Source of the DNA: an uncultured Oscillospiraceae bacterium | GTDB lineage: Bacteria > Bacillota > Clostridia > Oscillospirales > Ruminococcaceae | Length of the DNA stretch: 50,776 bases | NCBI GenBank assembly: GCA_934464775.1 | Contig: CAKSKG010000017.1 | Location: forward strand, 1 to 50,776 | Reading direction: 5' to 3' | Part shown: in pieces, positions 32,451 through 41,481 of the stretch | How positions within the stretch are numbered: the first letter of the stretch is position 1 | Layout: each line of letters starts with the position of its first letter | Notes under the pieces: generated by a model | The model's input: only the letters and a program-made list of their open reading frames with translations | What the model was told of the DNA's origin: nothing | The model's database searches: none | Translations under genes and position numbers: made by a program

Positions 32451-33071
32451 TCATTTTTTCATTACGCTGATGTAATGTTCGATTATTTCCATGCATCTGT
32501 CAAATCCAAGCTGGCTTGTATTAAGGCAGAGATCGTAATTTCTCACGTCCGACCAGTCGTGACCTGTGTGTGCCTTGTAGTAAGCGGCACGCTCACGGTT
32601 GATCTTTTCAACCTGCTTTTCGGCTTCATTCCAGTCGTAACCGCATACGTCCATGGAATTCTTGATGCAGGCTTCCTTATCAGCCCAGATGAATATTCTC
32701 AGGACATTTTTTCTGTCCGTAAGGATATAATCGGCACATCTTCCGATGATAATGCAGGGGGCTTTTTCCGCCGCAAGCTGCTTGATGATCTTTGCCTGAT
32801 AGTTGAAGAGGTTTTCCTCCGATGTAAAATCGGAGCTGTCGGGACGGACAACATCATCGCCGTCATATACCTTTACCTTTTTGAAAAGACCGCTCTTCGA
32901 CTTCTCGTCGGCAAGTCCGAACAGCGATTCGTTGATGCCGCTGTCCTCCGAAGCAAGCTTTATAAGATCCTTGTCATAGTAGGGGATAGAAAGCTTATGA
33001 CTGAGTGCTTTGCCGATAGAGCGTCCGCCGCTGCCGAATTCTCTGGCAATAGTAATTACAAGATTATTCAT
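32451..33071 (-). CDS. cytidylate-kinase-like P-loop protein
   Basis: A 206-residue protein of the cytidylate-kinase-like family (AAA_33/Cytidylate_kin2). The P-loop is atypical: ITIAREFGSGGRSIGKALS, where GSGGRSIG replaces GxxGxGKS. Further landmarks are YYDKDLIKLASEDSG, CIIIGRCADYIL, VLRIFIWADKEACI and INRERAAYYKAHTGHDW. The family is common in Firmicutes and its substrate is not known. It starts 23 bases after livF with GGAAAG upstream and ends at a terminator, so it is probably the last gene of the liv unit. Confidence 0.92.
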   Translation of the reverse strand: MNNLVITIAREFGSGGRSIGKALSHKLSIPYYDKDLIKLASEDSGINESLFGLADEKSKSGLFKKVKVYDGDDVVRPDSSDFTSEENLFNYQAKIIKQLAAEKAPCIIIGRCADYILTDRKNVLRIFIWADKEACIKNSMDVCGYDWNEAEKQVEKINRERAAYYKAHTGHDWSDVRNYDLCLNTSQLGFDRCMEIIEHYISVMKK

Positions 33072-33094
33072 ATTAATGACTTTCCTTCCTGTTT

Positions 33095-33805
33095 TTATTC
33101 GCCGAGATATGCTTTCTTAACGGAATCATTGTTCATAAGCTCGTGAGCGTCGCCCGAAAGAACTATCTTTCCCGTTTCCAGAACATAAGCTCTGTTTGCT
33201 ATGGAAAGTGCCTTTTTGGCGTTCTGCTCGACCAGCAGAACCGTTGTGCCCGACTCGTTTACCGAACGAATGATATCAAATATTTCCGAAACATAAAGGG
33301 GAGAAAGACCCATCGAAGGCTCGTCCATAAGGATTATCTTCGGGTGGGACATAAGCGCTCTGCCCATTGCAAGCATCTGCTGCTCACCGCCGGAGAGTGT
33401 GCCTGCGATCTGTGTGCGGCGCTCTTTAAGACGGGGGAAGCGCTCGTATACCTTTTCGAGTGTTTCGGCAATTTCCTTTTTGTCCGATCGGGTGTATGCG
33501 CCAAGCTTCAGATTATCGTATACTGTAAGCTGCTGGAAAATGCGGCGTCCCTCGGGGACGTGAGCGATTCCCATGCTTACGATCTTGTGTGCGGGAGTTT
33601 TCAGCAGGTCCTTGTCCTCAAACATGATAGAGCCTGATTTTGCGGCAACAAGTCCTGTGATCGTATGGAGTATAGTTGTTTTTCCTGCGCCGTTTGCGCC
33701 GATAAGAGCGATGATCTCGCCTTCGTTTACGTCAAAGGATATGCCCTTGATAGCGTTGATAACGCCGTAATATACCTCAAGATTTTCGATTTTGAGCAGT
33801 GACAT
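33095..33805 (-). CDS. livF: branched-chain amino acid ABC transporter ATPase LivF
   Basis: A 236-residue ABC ATPase on the cytosolic face of the LivHM channel. Walker A GANGAGKTT, Q-loop region, signature LSGGEQQMLAMGRAL, Walker B ILMDEPSMGLSP, and switch His-like VEQNAKKAL (LivF proteins typically have Q/N here). Residues HVPEGRRIFQQLTV are the LivF hallmark. It ends in AYLGE like LivG, an echo of gene duplication. It lies 15 bases after livG. Confidence 0.97.
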   Translation of the reverse strand: MSLLKIENLEVYYGVINAIKGISFDVNEGEIIALIGANGAGKTTILHTITGLVAAKSGSIMFEDKDLLKTPAHKIVSMGIAHVPEGRRIFQQLTVYDNLKLGAYTRSDKKEIAETLEKVYERFPRLKERRTQIAGTLSGGEQQMLAMGRALMSHPKIILMDEPSMGLSPLYVSEIFDIIRSVNESGTTVLLVEQNAKKALSIANRAYVLETGKIVLSGDAHELMNNDSVKKAYLGE

Positions 33806-33820
33806 GATTGAGCCTCCTTA

Positions 33821-34579
33821 TTATTCGCCGAGATATGCGGTGATAACTGCGGGATCGTTGAGCACTTCGGAGGTATTGCCCTGAGCAAGAACCTGACCGA
33901 AATTGAGCACTGTGACCTCTTCGCAGATTCCCGAGACCAGCTTCATATCATGCTCGATAAGCAGGATCGTCATATCAAAATTTTCACGTACAAAGCGGAT
34001 AGTATCCATAAGCTCCGCTGTTTCATTGGGGTTCATGCCTGCGGCAGGCTCGTCAAGCAGCAGCAGCTTCGGGTCTGTTGCAAGGGCACGGGCGATCTCC
34101 AGCTTACGCTGTTTGCCGTAGGGGAGATTGGCAGCCGTAACGTCACGCTCGTTTTCAAGTCCCATTACTTTGAGCAGTTCGAGAGCCTTTTCCTCGATCT
34201 CCTTTTCAACCTTGAAATATTTGGGGAGACGGAAGATACCCTCAAAGGTGCTGTACTTGTGATGATTGTGGAGTCCTACCTTAACGTTGTCGATAACGGT
34301 AAGCTCCTTGAAAAGTCTGATGTTCTGGAATGTTCTTGCGATGCCTGCATGGTTTGCTTCGATAGTGCTGAGCTTTGTAAGATTTACGCCGTCAAGGATT
34401 ATGGAACCCGTATCGGGCTTGTAAACGCCTGTGAGCATATTGAAAATTGTGGTCTTTCCTGCGCCGTTTGGTCCGATAAGACCGTACAGCTGACCTTTTT
34501 TGATAGTAAGATTAAATTCGCTTACGGCTTTAAGTCCGCCGAAGGAAATGCTGAGATTAGAAACGTCCAACATATTCAT
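33821..34579 (-). CDS. livG: branched-chain amino acid ABC transporter ATPase LivG
   Basis: A 252-residue ABC ATPase. Walker A GPNGAGKTT, LivG hallmark GIARTFQNIRLFKELTVIDN, signature-region LPYGKQRKLEIARAL, Walker B LLLDEPAAGMNP and switch LIEHDMKLV. It forms the ATPase pair with LivF. Its ATG overlaps the livM stop by four bases (ATGA), so translation is coupled. Confidence 0.97.
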   Translation of the reverse strand: MNMLDVSNLSISFGGLKAVSEFNLTIKKGQLYGLIGPNGAGKTTIFNMLTGVYKPDTGSIILDGVNLTKLSTIEANHAGIARTFQNIRLFKELTVIDNVKVGLHNHHKYSTFEGIFRLPKYFKVEKEIEEKALELLKVMGLENERDVTAANLPYGKQRKLEIARALATDPKLLLLDEPAAGMNPNETAELMDTIRFVRENFDMTILLIEHDMKLVSGICEEVTVLNFGQVLAQGNTSEVLNDPAVITAYLGE

Positions 34580-35679
34580 TCTGCCGCACCCTCCTTCTTT
34601 TTGCCGAACTTGCTTTTAAGCTTGTATGCAAGCATCTCTCTGTATTCAAGAGCCTTGGGAGCCCAGTTGATGAGCATTACAACGATAAGCACGATAGCGT
34701 ATACCAGCATTCTGTAGTCGCCGATGAAGCGGAGCTTTTCGGGGAGGATATAAAGAATGATAGCTGCGATTACCGAGCCTCTGATGTTTCCGATGCCGCC
34801 GAGAACGACATAAACCAGTATCATGATAGATGCATTGTAGTTGAACTTGTCGCCTGCGGAGGTAAGTGTTGCGTAGTTGTGAGAGTAAAGAGCGCCTGCT
34901 GCGCCTGCAAGGGAAGCGGAGATCGTGAATACCATGAGCTTGTACTTTGTAATGTTGATGCCCACGGATTCGGCTGCGATCCTGTTGTCGCGGATAGCCA
35001 TGATAGCGCGTCCGTCACGGGAATTGATAAGGTTCTGTACGATGAAAAGTGTGAGAAGAACGAGGATTATGCCTGCCGTAAAGGTAGCGTCCTTAGGAGT
35101 GCCCGAGATACCCTGAGCGCCCTTGATTATGATATCGCCGTCCGCTTCAAGACCAAGCTCCATTGTTCCCTTTGTGGAGAAGTGCCAGCCGTTGGAGTCG
35201 ACGCCGAAGTTGATTATGTTTACAACGTTCTTGATGATCTCGCCGAAAGCAAGTGTTACGATAGCAAGATAGTCGCCTTTCAGACGAAGAACGGGGATAC
35301 CGATAATTGCACCGAAAACAGCGGCAAAAGCTGCGCCAACGAGTATTGCAAGGATAAATCTTACAGGAGCGGCTGTGATAGTGTCCTGTGTGAGCTTTGA
35401 GAATATCGCACTTGTGTATGCACCTACGCACATGAAGCCAGCGTGGCCAAGGCTCAGCTCACCGAGTATTCCGACTACAAGGTTAAGCGATACTGCCATG
35501 ATAACATATATGCACACGGGAACGAGAAAGCCTGTCATTGAGCTTGAAAGCTTGCCTGTGCCCTGCAATATCATCATTATGATATACAGAACGATAACTA
35601 TGCCGTAATTTATAAAGCTGTCGGAAGAAGTCTTGCTGAGCTTTTTCTTCGCAGGAGCCGATTTTGTTAAATTAGCCAT
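34576..35679 (-). CDS. livM: branched-chain amino acid ABC transporter permease LivM
   Basis: A 367-residue permease with a lysine-rich N-terminal tail, about ten membrane segments and the LivM signatures GELSLGHAGFMCVGAYTSA, LRLKGDYLAIVTLAFGEII, AIRDNRIAAESVGIN and GGIGNIRGSVIAA. It pairs with LivH. It starts 12 bases after livH with AAGGAGGAT, and overlaps livG. Confidence 0.96.
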   Translation of the reverse strand: MANLTKSAPAKKKLSKTSSDSFINYGIVIVLYIIMMILQGTGKLSSSMTGFLVPVCIYVIMAVSLNLVVGILGELSLGHAGFMCVGAYTSAIFSKLTQDTITAAPVRFILAILVGAAFAAVFGAIIGIPVLRLKGDYLAIVTLAFGEIIKNVVNIINFGVDSNGWHFSTKGTMELGLEADGDIIIKGAQGISGTPKDATFTAGIILVLLTLFIVQNLINSRDGRAIMAIRDNRIAAESVGINITKYKLMVFTISASLAGAAGALYSHNYATLTSAGDKFNYNASIMILVYVVLGGIGNIRGSVIAAIILYILPEKLRFIGDYRMLVYAIVLIVVMLINWAPKALEYREMLAYKLKSKFGKKKEGAAE

Positions 35680-35691
35680 GTTAGATCCTCC

Positions 35692-36573
35692 TTATACCTT
35701 TTCCTGAACGTTCTTGCCGAGAATACCGCTGGGCTTAACGAGAAGCACAATAATAAGTATCGCAAAAACGATAGCGTCTGTCATCTGGGAGGATATGTAC
35801 GCCTTGCCGATGATCTCGATAACTCCGATAAGCAGTCCGCCGATCATAGCGCCGGGGATAGAACCGATGCCGCCGAAAACCGCCGCAACGAATGCCTTGA
35901 TGCCGGGCATTGTTCCCGAATAAGGAGTAAGGTTGGGGTATGCGGAGCACATAAGTGCGCCTGCAATGGCTGCAAGTGCGGAGCCGATAGCAAATGTAAG
36001 GGTGATAGTCGCATTTACGTTTATTCCCATGAGCTGTGCTGCGCCCTTATCCTCGGAAACAGCCTGCATGGCCTGACCTGCCTTTGTCTTGTTGACGAAG
36101 AGTGTAAGTGCGATCATGATAACAACACAGGTGATGATAGTAACGATTGCCTCGCCTGTGATGGATACCTGACCGTCAAACAGCTTTATGGGCTTTAAGG
36201 AAACTACCGATGTGAAGGATCTTGCGTCTGCGCCGAAAAGGAGAAGAGCAAGGTTCTGGAGCAGGTAGCTTACGCCGATAGCCGTGATAAGAACCGCAAG
36301 GGAAGAGTTTGCCTTTCTGAGCGGCTTGTATGCCACTTTTTCAATGACGATTCCCAGCAGTGTGCATATTACCATTGAAATAAGTATGCTGAATATTGCA
36401 TTCACGCCGCTTTTCATGCAGAAAAATACTGCGAATGCACCAACCATGATAATATCGCCGTGAGCAAAGTTCAGCATTTTCGCAATGCCGTAAACCATGG
36501 TGTAGCCGAGGGCGATTATGGCATAAACGCTTCCAAGGCTGAGACCGTTGATAAAATAGTTCAGAAAGCTCAT
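35692..36573 (-). CDS. livH: branched-chain amino acid ABC transporter permease LivH
   Basis: A 293-residue permease with about eight membrane segments. Landmarks are NGLSLGSVYAIIALGYTMVYGIAKMLNFAHGD, AVSEDKGAAQLMGIN and GGIGSIPGAMIGG. ATG 36573 is chosen for the GGGGAATGAG ribosome site; a 34-codon extension upstream is charged and lacks support. It is separated from livK by 219 bases containing a long hairpin, which may lower permease relative to binding-protein expression. Confidence 0.95.
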   Translation of the reverse strand: MSFLNYFINGLSLGSVYAIIALGYTMVYGIAKMLNFAHGDIIMVGAFAVFFCMKSGVNAIFSILISMVICTLLGIVIEKVAYKPLRKANSSLAVLITAIGVSYLLQNLALLLFGADARSFTSVVSLKPIKLFDGQVSITGEAIVTIITCVVIMIALTLFVNKTKAGQAMQAVSEDKGAAQLMGINVNATITLTFAIGSALAAIAGALMCSAYPNLTPYSGTMPGIKAFVAAVFGGIGSIPGAMIGGLLIGVIEIIGKAYISSQMTDAIVFAILIIVLLVKPSGILGKNVQEKV

Positions 36574-36711
36574 TTTCTCATTCCCCAATCGTTGACTTTT
36601 TACTTTTGATGTTTTTTTGACCTTGCGGCTGAAAAACTCAAGAATGAAAAACATTCCGTGAAAAATGCTTTTCATTTTTCAGCTTTTCGGCTGAATTTCA
36701 ATATTCCTTAT

Positions 36712-36770
36712 AACCACATAAACCGCCGGCGTCAATATACGTCGGCGCCGACGGTAAACATTGTGTGGTT
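36712..36770 (-). other. long hairpin between livK and livH
   Basis: AACCACA...TTTACCG-CGGCG pairs with CGCCG-CGGTTTA-TGTGGTT; the minus-strand arms are about 20 bases, with small internal loops. It is followed by ATAAGG, not a U-run. Likely an mRNA stabiliser or partial attenuator. Confidence 0.75.
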
Positions 36771-36792
36771 TTACCGAATATATTCGGTTTGA

Positions 36793-38004
36793 TTACATAG
36801 CCTTGTAAGCGCCGGACTTGCCGTCCTCAGCAACTTCGATAACAACAGCCTTAGGTGCCTTTGAAGGCTCGCCGTCTGCTGACCATGTCATGCCTGTACC
36901 TGTAAGACCGTCGTATGTGATCTCTGTCATAGCTGTCTTCATAGCCTCGCAGATATCGGAAACAGACGCATCGGGTGTGAGGTTAGCCTTTTCAGCTGCT
37001 GCTTTCATGATGTAGATAGCATCATATGCATCGGCTGCAAACTGGTTGGGAACATCGCCGTACTTTTCCTGATATGCGGAAACGAATTTCTGCGTGAGAT
37101 CGTCCTGTGCATCAGCTGCGAAAGGAGTAAGGAGCATTACGCCCTGTGTGAGATTGAGGTCAAAGTTCTCAACTGTGAGGAGGCCGTCAAGACCATCGCA
37201 GCCGAAGAACTTGGGAGCGAAGTCCATTGAAGCGGCCTGCTGGAGAATAAGAGAAGCTTCCTGATAGTAGATAGGAAGGAATACGAGGTCAGCGCCTGCG
37301 TCCTTTGCCTTCTGGAGCTGAACTGTGAAGTCAGTCTTGGAATCGTCTGTGAAAGCCTCGGCAGAAACGATCTCGAAAGGCTGATTTGCAGCTTCTGCTG
37401 CGAACTTCTCATAGATACCGGAGGAGTAAACATCGGAGCTGTTGTAAATTACAGCGACCTTGGAAGCAAGGTTGTTCTGACCGATGTACTGAGCGGATCC
37501 GAGACCCTGGTCGGGGTCGGAGAAGCAAACTCTGAATGCGTTGTCATACTTGATGCTCTCAACTGCGGAACCGGAGGGTGTGAGCTGGAACATATTGTCG
37601 TTGTGAGTCTCTTCAACAACTGCCTGGCAGGGAGTTGATGTTACAGTACCCATAAGCATCTGCATACCCCAGTCCTTGAGGGTGTTGTAAGCGTTTACAG
37701 ACTTCTCTGCATCATGAACGTCGTCCTCGAACTTGAAGTCGATCTGATAGCCGTTGATGCCGCCTGCGGCATTGATCTCGGCTACTGCCATTTCAGCTGC
37801 GTTCTTTACAGCCTGACCGTAGATAGCGGCGCCGCCTGTGACAGGTCCGATACTGCCGATCTTGAATGTCTCACCCGATGCTGAGGAAGATGTGTCGGCA
37901 TCAGCTGTGCTGTCGGAAGCTGCTGTGTCGCCGCAGCCTGACAGGAAAGGAAGAGTCATGCACGCAGCAAGGCTCAGTGCAAGAATTTTCTTAGAGATCT
38001 TCAT
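36793..38004 (-). CDS. livK: branched-chain amino acid-binding lipoprotein LivK/LivJ
   Basis: A 403-residue solute-binding lipoprotein. The signal peptide ends in the lipobox LSGC, acylated Cys 24, followed by a Ser/Asp/Ala-rich linker. The mature type I periplasmic-binding fold has IGSIGPVTGGAAIYGQAV, EINAAGGINGY, LKDWGMQMLMGTVTSTPC, VIYNSSDVYSSG and FAADAYDAIYIM. It captures Leu/Ile/Val (or a related amino acid) outside the membrane. ATG 38004 has AGGGG upstream. First gene of livKHMGF from the promoter at 38162-38190. Confidence 0.95.
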   Translation of the reverse strand: MKISKKILALSLAACMTLPFLSGCGDTAASDSTADADTSSSASGETFKIGSIGPVTGGAAIYGQAVKNAAEMAVAEINAAGGINGYQIDFKFEDDVHDAEKSVNAYNTLKDWGMQMLMGTVTSTPCQAVVEETHNDNMFQLTPSGSAVESIKYDNAFRVCFSDPDQGLGSAQYIGQNNLASKVAVIYNSSDVYSSGIYEKFAAEAANQPFEIVSAEAFTDDSKTDFTVQLQKAKDAGADLVFLPIYYQEASLILQQAASMDFAPKFFGCDGLDGLLTVENFDLNLTQGVMLLTPFAADAQDDLTQKFVSAYQEKYGDVPNQFAADAYDAIYIMKAAAEKANLTPDASVSDICEAMKTAMTEITYDGLTGTGMTWSADGEPSKAPKAVVIEVAEDGKSGAYKAM

Positions 38005-38161
38005 AGTAAACCCCTGTTCTCCGCCGAATGAAATTTTTTCCCGCAAAGCTTTTGACGGCGGATGCTTCTGCGGTAAGTATAAGCGGAAAATATCGTTTCG
38101 GGCTGCATACTTTGCAGCTCTTTGCGGTATTTTTACATATACAATAATTTACTACATTATT

Positions 38162-38190
38162 ATTTTACAAGCATTTCGCATAAAAGTCAA
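38162..38190 (-). promoter_or_regulatory. promoter of livKHMGF
   Basis: Minus strand TTGACT (38185-38190), 17 bases, TAAAAT (38162-38167). A perfect 8-base dyad GTGAAATA / TATTTCAC (38192-38213) abuts the -35 box and could be an operator. The rest of 38214-38339 is AT-rich with nothing else seen. Confidence 0.83.
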
Positions 38191-38339
38191 CGTGAAATAA
38201 AATGATATTTCACTGTCTTCAACTTGCAGCATTGGTCATATTACACATAAAATGAATAAAAATCGGCATAACTGTATGCTGTAAAGTAAAAATCATGTCA
38301 GCATATTCGGAAATGCTTTTTGAATATTTTTAGCTTCGA

Positions 38340-38669
38340 TTATGCAAAAACAAACTGAACAAGAAGCATATAGCAGATCGTTCCCGCTGTTATTGAAAGC
38401 AGCATATTCTTCTTTAAAACATGAAGAACGGCTGTCAGTGCGCCTGCGATAAATTCTGGCAGACCGAAAGGCGATTCCGTCACCGATACAGACTTATAGC
38501 AGTATACCACAAGCAGTCCCGTTACGGCGCAGGGAAGCACCTTTCCGAGATATTTTATGTATTTCGGAGTTTCCTTTCCTGCGGGAAAGATAATGAACGG
38601 CAGAAATCTTGTGCAGAGCGTTCCGAGAGCCGCAGCGGCTATGGTGATTATTTGCTGTGTAATTGTCAT
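38340..38669 (-). CDS. azlD: branched-chain amino acid exporter subunit AzlD
   Basis: A 109-residue membrane protein with four hydrophobic segments, the small partner of AzlC. Family landmarks are GTLCTRFLPFIIFP near the start, YLGKVLPCAVTGLLVVYCYK and the glycine/alanine-rich middle. Its ATG overlaps the azlC stop by four bases. AzlCD exports branched-chain amino acids or analogues; placement beside livKHMGF fits. Confidence 0.95.
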   Translation of the reverse strand: MTITQQIITIAAAALGTLCTRFLPFIIFPAGKETPKYIKYLGKVLPCAVTGLLVVYCYKSVSVTESPFGLPEFIAGALTAVLHVLKKNMLLSITAGTICYMLLVQFVFA

Positions 38670-39412
38670 GCTTCATCTGCTCCTTTCTGTATCGGGGCGG
38701 CTTCCTTTTTCAGAAGCTCTTCGGGGATATCGAGCCTGCGGCGGAAAACGGTCAGTGAAAGCAGTATCGCCGCCATTGCGGGAATGATGAAATTGTCCGC
38801 TCCGAAAATGATAAGGCAGAGTGCGGAAAGTCCCAGTCCGAGAAGTGCGGGAAGATGAACACGCCTTGTCATGAATCGGTCCGTGAATATTACGATGAAC
38901 AGCGCCGTCATTACAAAGTCAAGTCCCTTTGTGTTGAATGTGATGAGATTGCCAAGCAGTCCGCCGATGGTTGCGCCCGATACCCAGTATATCTGATTGA
39001 AAAGCGTAACGAAAAAAGCGAACCAGCCCTTGTCAACCCCCTCGGGAGCGTCCACGGAGCAGTTTATGGAAAAGGATTCGTCGCACATTCCGTAGATAAG
39101 ATATATTTTTTTAAGCCCCTTGACGTTGTATTTTTCCAGCATTGAAATGCCGTAGAAAAGATGTCTTGCATTTATCATAAGCGCCATAAGAAAAGCATAC
39201 AGCGGATCAAATTTTCCCAGCAGCATCGTCGCCGCCACAAATTCCATTGATCCTGCAAAAATGCATATGCTCATGCACAGCGGATACACAAATGAGAATC
39301 CGAGACTATTCATATAGACACCGTAGGCAATGCCTAAAAAAAGAAATCCCGCAAGTATCGGGATAGTGTACGGAAATGCTGCCTTTGCAGCTTTTGCTTT
39401 TACTCCCTGCAT
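38666..39412 (-). CDS. azlC: branched-chain amino acid exporter subunit AzlC
   Basis: A 248-residue membrane protein with about seven segments. AzlC landmarks are AFPYTIPILAGFLFLGIAYGVYMNSLGF, FAGSMEFVAATMLLG, INARHLFYGISML, GMCDESFSI and GLDFVMTALFIVIF. AAGGAGGAT precedes the ATG, with a promoter upstream at 39447-39476. Co-translated with azlD. Confidence 0.96.
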   Translation of the reverse strand: MQGVKAKAAKAAFPYTIPILAGFLFLGIAYGVYMNSLGFSFVYPLCMSICIFAGSMEFVAATMLLGKFDPLYAFLMALMINARHLFYGISMLEKYNVKGLKKIYLIYGMCDESFSINCSVDAPEGVDKGWFAFFVTLFNQIYWVSGATIGGLLGNLITFNTKGLDFVMTALFIVIFTDRFMTRRVHLPALLGLGLSALCLIIFGADNFIIPAMAAILLSLTVFRRRLDIPEELLKKEAAPIQKGADEA

Positions 39413-39446
39413 TATTATCCTCCTTTGACAAATACAGTCAATTTTT

Positions 39447-39476
39447 ATTATATTATAATATGCATTGCAAATTCAA
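39447..39476 (-). promoter_or_regulatory. promoter of azlCD
   Basis: Minus strand TTGAAT (39471-39476), 18 bases, TATAAT (39447-39452); a TTGAC / GTCAA dyad (39425-39441) lies in the leader. Confidence 0.65.
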
Positions 39477-39514
39477 CCGAATGTTTATGAATAAATTGTA
39501 TATCCGCTTTTTTC

Positions 39515-39543
39515 TTGCAATTTCAGACAATATCTGCTATAAT
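39515..39543 (+). promoter_or_regulatory. promoter of the RNA methyltransferase gene
   Basis: TTGCAA (39515-39520), 17 bases, TATAAT (39538-39543). Confidence 0.85.
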
Positions 39544-39574
39544 GTAATAAGTTGATTTTGTTAGGAGAATGGAT

Positions 39575-40402
39575 ATGCCTCAAATAATTGAAATAAACGA
39601 TCTTTCCGATGAGGGCGTGCAGCTTTTTGCGGGACTTACCGAAGCACAGCTCAGAAACCGTCTTGAACCCGAAAAGGGCATTTTTATTGCGGAAAGCCCC
39701 AAGGTGATAAATCTTGCACTGAACGAGGGCTATACTCCCGTTGCGCTGCTTATGGAGCATAAGCATATCACGGGACAGGGCGGAGAGATAATCGCACGCT
39801 GCGGCGATATTCCCGTTTATACCGCAGAACGTCCTGTGCTGGCGCAGCTTGCAGGCTTTGAGCTTACAAGGGGAGTGCTTTGTGCGATGCGCCGCCCGAT
39901 CGAAAAGAGCGTTGAAGCCGTTTGTGACGGCGCACGCAGGATAGCGGTGCTTGAAAATATCATGGATTCCACCAATATCGGAGCGATATTCCGTTCTGCC
40001 GCGGCGCTGAATATTGATGCAGTGCTGCTTACGCCCTCCTGCTGCGACCCTCTCTGCCGCCGTGCGGTGAGAGTGAGCATGGGAACGGTGATGCAGGTGC
40101 CGTGGACAAGAATAGGCAGTGAGCCGAAGCAGTGGCCCTCCGAGGGAATGGACAGGCTCCACGCAATGGGCTTCAAGACCGCCGCAATGGCATTAAGCGA
40201 CCGTTCGGTCAGCATAGACGATCCGCAGCTCATGGCGGAGGATAAGCTTGCAATAGTTCTCGGAACGGAGGGAGACGGTCTTTCGCCGGTGACTATAGCG
40301 CAGTGTGATTATACCGTGAAGATACCGATGTCTCACGGGGTCGATTCGCTGAATGTTGCGGCGGCAGGCGCTGTTGCATTCTGGCAGCTAAGAGTAAAAT
40401 AA
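39575..40402 (+). CDS. SpoU/TrmH-family RNA 2'-O-methyltransferase
   Basis: A 275-residue SPOUT methyltransferase that methylates ribose 2'-OH in rRNA or tRNA using SAM. An N-terminal substrate-binding domain (EKGIFIAESPKVI) precedes the SPOUT knot with motif 1 ENIMDSTNIGAIFRSAAAL, motif 2 IVLGTEGDGLSP and motif 3 IPMSHGVDSLNVAAAGAV. ATG 39575 sits eight bases after AGGAG; the ATG at 39569 is too close to that site. Its RNA target is not known. It is monocistronic and ends at a strong terminator. Confidence 0.95.
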   Translation: MPQIIEINDLSDEGVQLFAGLTEAQLRNRLEPEKGIFIAESPKVINLALNEGYTPVALLMEHKHITGQGGEIIARCGDIPVYTAERPVLAQLAGFELTRGVLCAMRRPIEKSVEAVCDGARRIAVLENIMDSTNIGAIFRSAAALNIDAVLLTPSCCDPLCRRAVRVSMGTVMQVPWTRIGSEPKQWPSEGMDRLHAMGFKTAAMALSDRSVSIDDPQLMAEDKLAIVLGTEGDGLSPVTIAQCDYTVKIPMSHGVDSLNVAAAGAVAFWQLRVK

Positions 40403-40406
40403 TATG

Positions 40407-40450
40407 AAAAAACGTTCCTCGGCAGAGATTTTCCGCTGAGGAACGTTTTT
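40407..40450. terminator. bidirectional terminator between the methyltransferase and SPFH genes
   Basis: AAAAACGTTCCTC-GC / GC-GAGGAACGTTTTT. Confidence 0.93.
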
Positions 40451-40474
40451 ATTTGATATGGATAATGCCGAAAG

Positions 40475-41428
40475 TTATTCTTCGGTGCTGTCGGTGCTAT
40501 CGCTGTCAGCTGCTTCCGATTCTTCGGACTGTACCGCAGGAGCGGGATTTGTCTGAACGGGAGCCTTAGAAGCGCCCTTTTCCGATTCCTCGGCCTTTAT
40601 CTGCTCCATAAGTGCTGTCATGTCGATAAGCGTTGAGTTGTTGTCGCCCGATATCATATAGGGCAGCTTGCCGTCCCACTTGTCTATGTACTCCATTATA
40701 AGCATCTCGGGAGTAAGCTCCTGGGATTTCAGACGGTATGCTTCCGCCTCCGCCTGAGCCTTTGCAACGGTCTGTTCAGCTTCGACCTTTACACGCTGGA
40801 GATCCTGCTCCGCTTTAAGGGCATTCTGCTGGGCAGTCTGCTTTGCTTCGATAGCCTGATTGTATTCCTCGGTAAAGTCAAAGGTGATGATGTTGAATAT
40901 CTGAACATCAATGCCGTATGGTGAGATCTTTTCGCCAAGGAGCAGCTTCATCTGATCGCTGATAGACTGGCGCTCTGTGATAAGCTCTTCCGCCGTGAAC
41001 TGTGCTGTTACGGCCTTTACGCATTCGTGGATAGCGGGGGAGATGATTATGCTTTCGTAATCAAGACCCACGTCCTGATAGATCGAAGCGGAGCTTTCAT
41101 TGCGGACGCGGTAGTTAAGAGCGATAGTGCTGGAAACAGTCTGCAAGTCCTTTGAAGCGGACGAGCAGTCAACCTCCGCTTTCAGCACACGGTTGTCGAT
41201 CTGGATAACGTTCTGAACGAAGGGTATCTTTGTATGAAGTCCCTCGGAAAGCACCTTGTCGGAGACTTTTCCGAATGTGGTGACAACTCCCGTGTGACCT
41301 GCCTCCACCGATGTGAATGTGTTTGCGGCAACTATAACTACCGCAAGAACTGCGATAACTGCGCCGATTATTTTGCCTGCCGTGCCTTTCTTTTTTGGAA
41401 CGGCATTGTATGTTGTATTATTGTCCAT
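40475..41428 (-). CDS. SPFH/prohibitin-family membrane protein
   Basis: A 317-residue protein with an N-terminal membrane anchor (residues 18-38) and an SPFH domain (about 40-200: VEAGHTGVVTTFGKVSDKVLSEGLHTKIPFVQNV). A coiled coil rich in Glu/Gln/Ala follows (about 205-245, KQTAQQNALKAEQDLQRVKVEAEQ split over heptads). The C-terminal tail from residue 275 is disordered and acidic (Ser, Asp, Glu). Such proteins form membrane scaffolds and often associate with FtsH-type proteases; no protease is adjacent. It is the last gene after yaaT and a small acidic membrane protein. Confidence 0.94.
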   Translation of the reverse strand: MDNNTTYNAVPKKKGTAGKIIGAVIAVLAVVIVAANTFTSVEAGHTGVVTTFGKVSDKVLSEGLHTKIPFVQNVIQIDNRVLKAEVDCSSASKDLQTVSSTIALNYRVRNESSASIYQDVGLDYESIIISPAIHECVKAVTAQFTAEELITERQSISDQMKLLLGEKISPYGIDVQIFNIITFDFTEEYNQAIEAKQTAQQNALKAEQDLQRVKVEAEQTVAKAQAEAEAYRLKSQELTPEMLIMEYIDKWDGKLPYMISGDNNSTLIDMTALMEQIKAEESEKGASKAPVQTNPAPAVQSEESEAADSDSTDSTEE

Positions 41429-41481
41429 GTTTTCCTCGTTTTCTTAAATAAATGTTATGTCAGATATTGTTTCAGTGAGAT

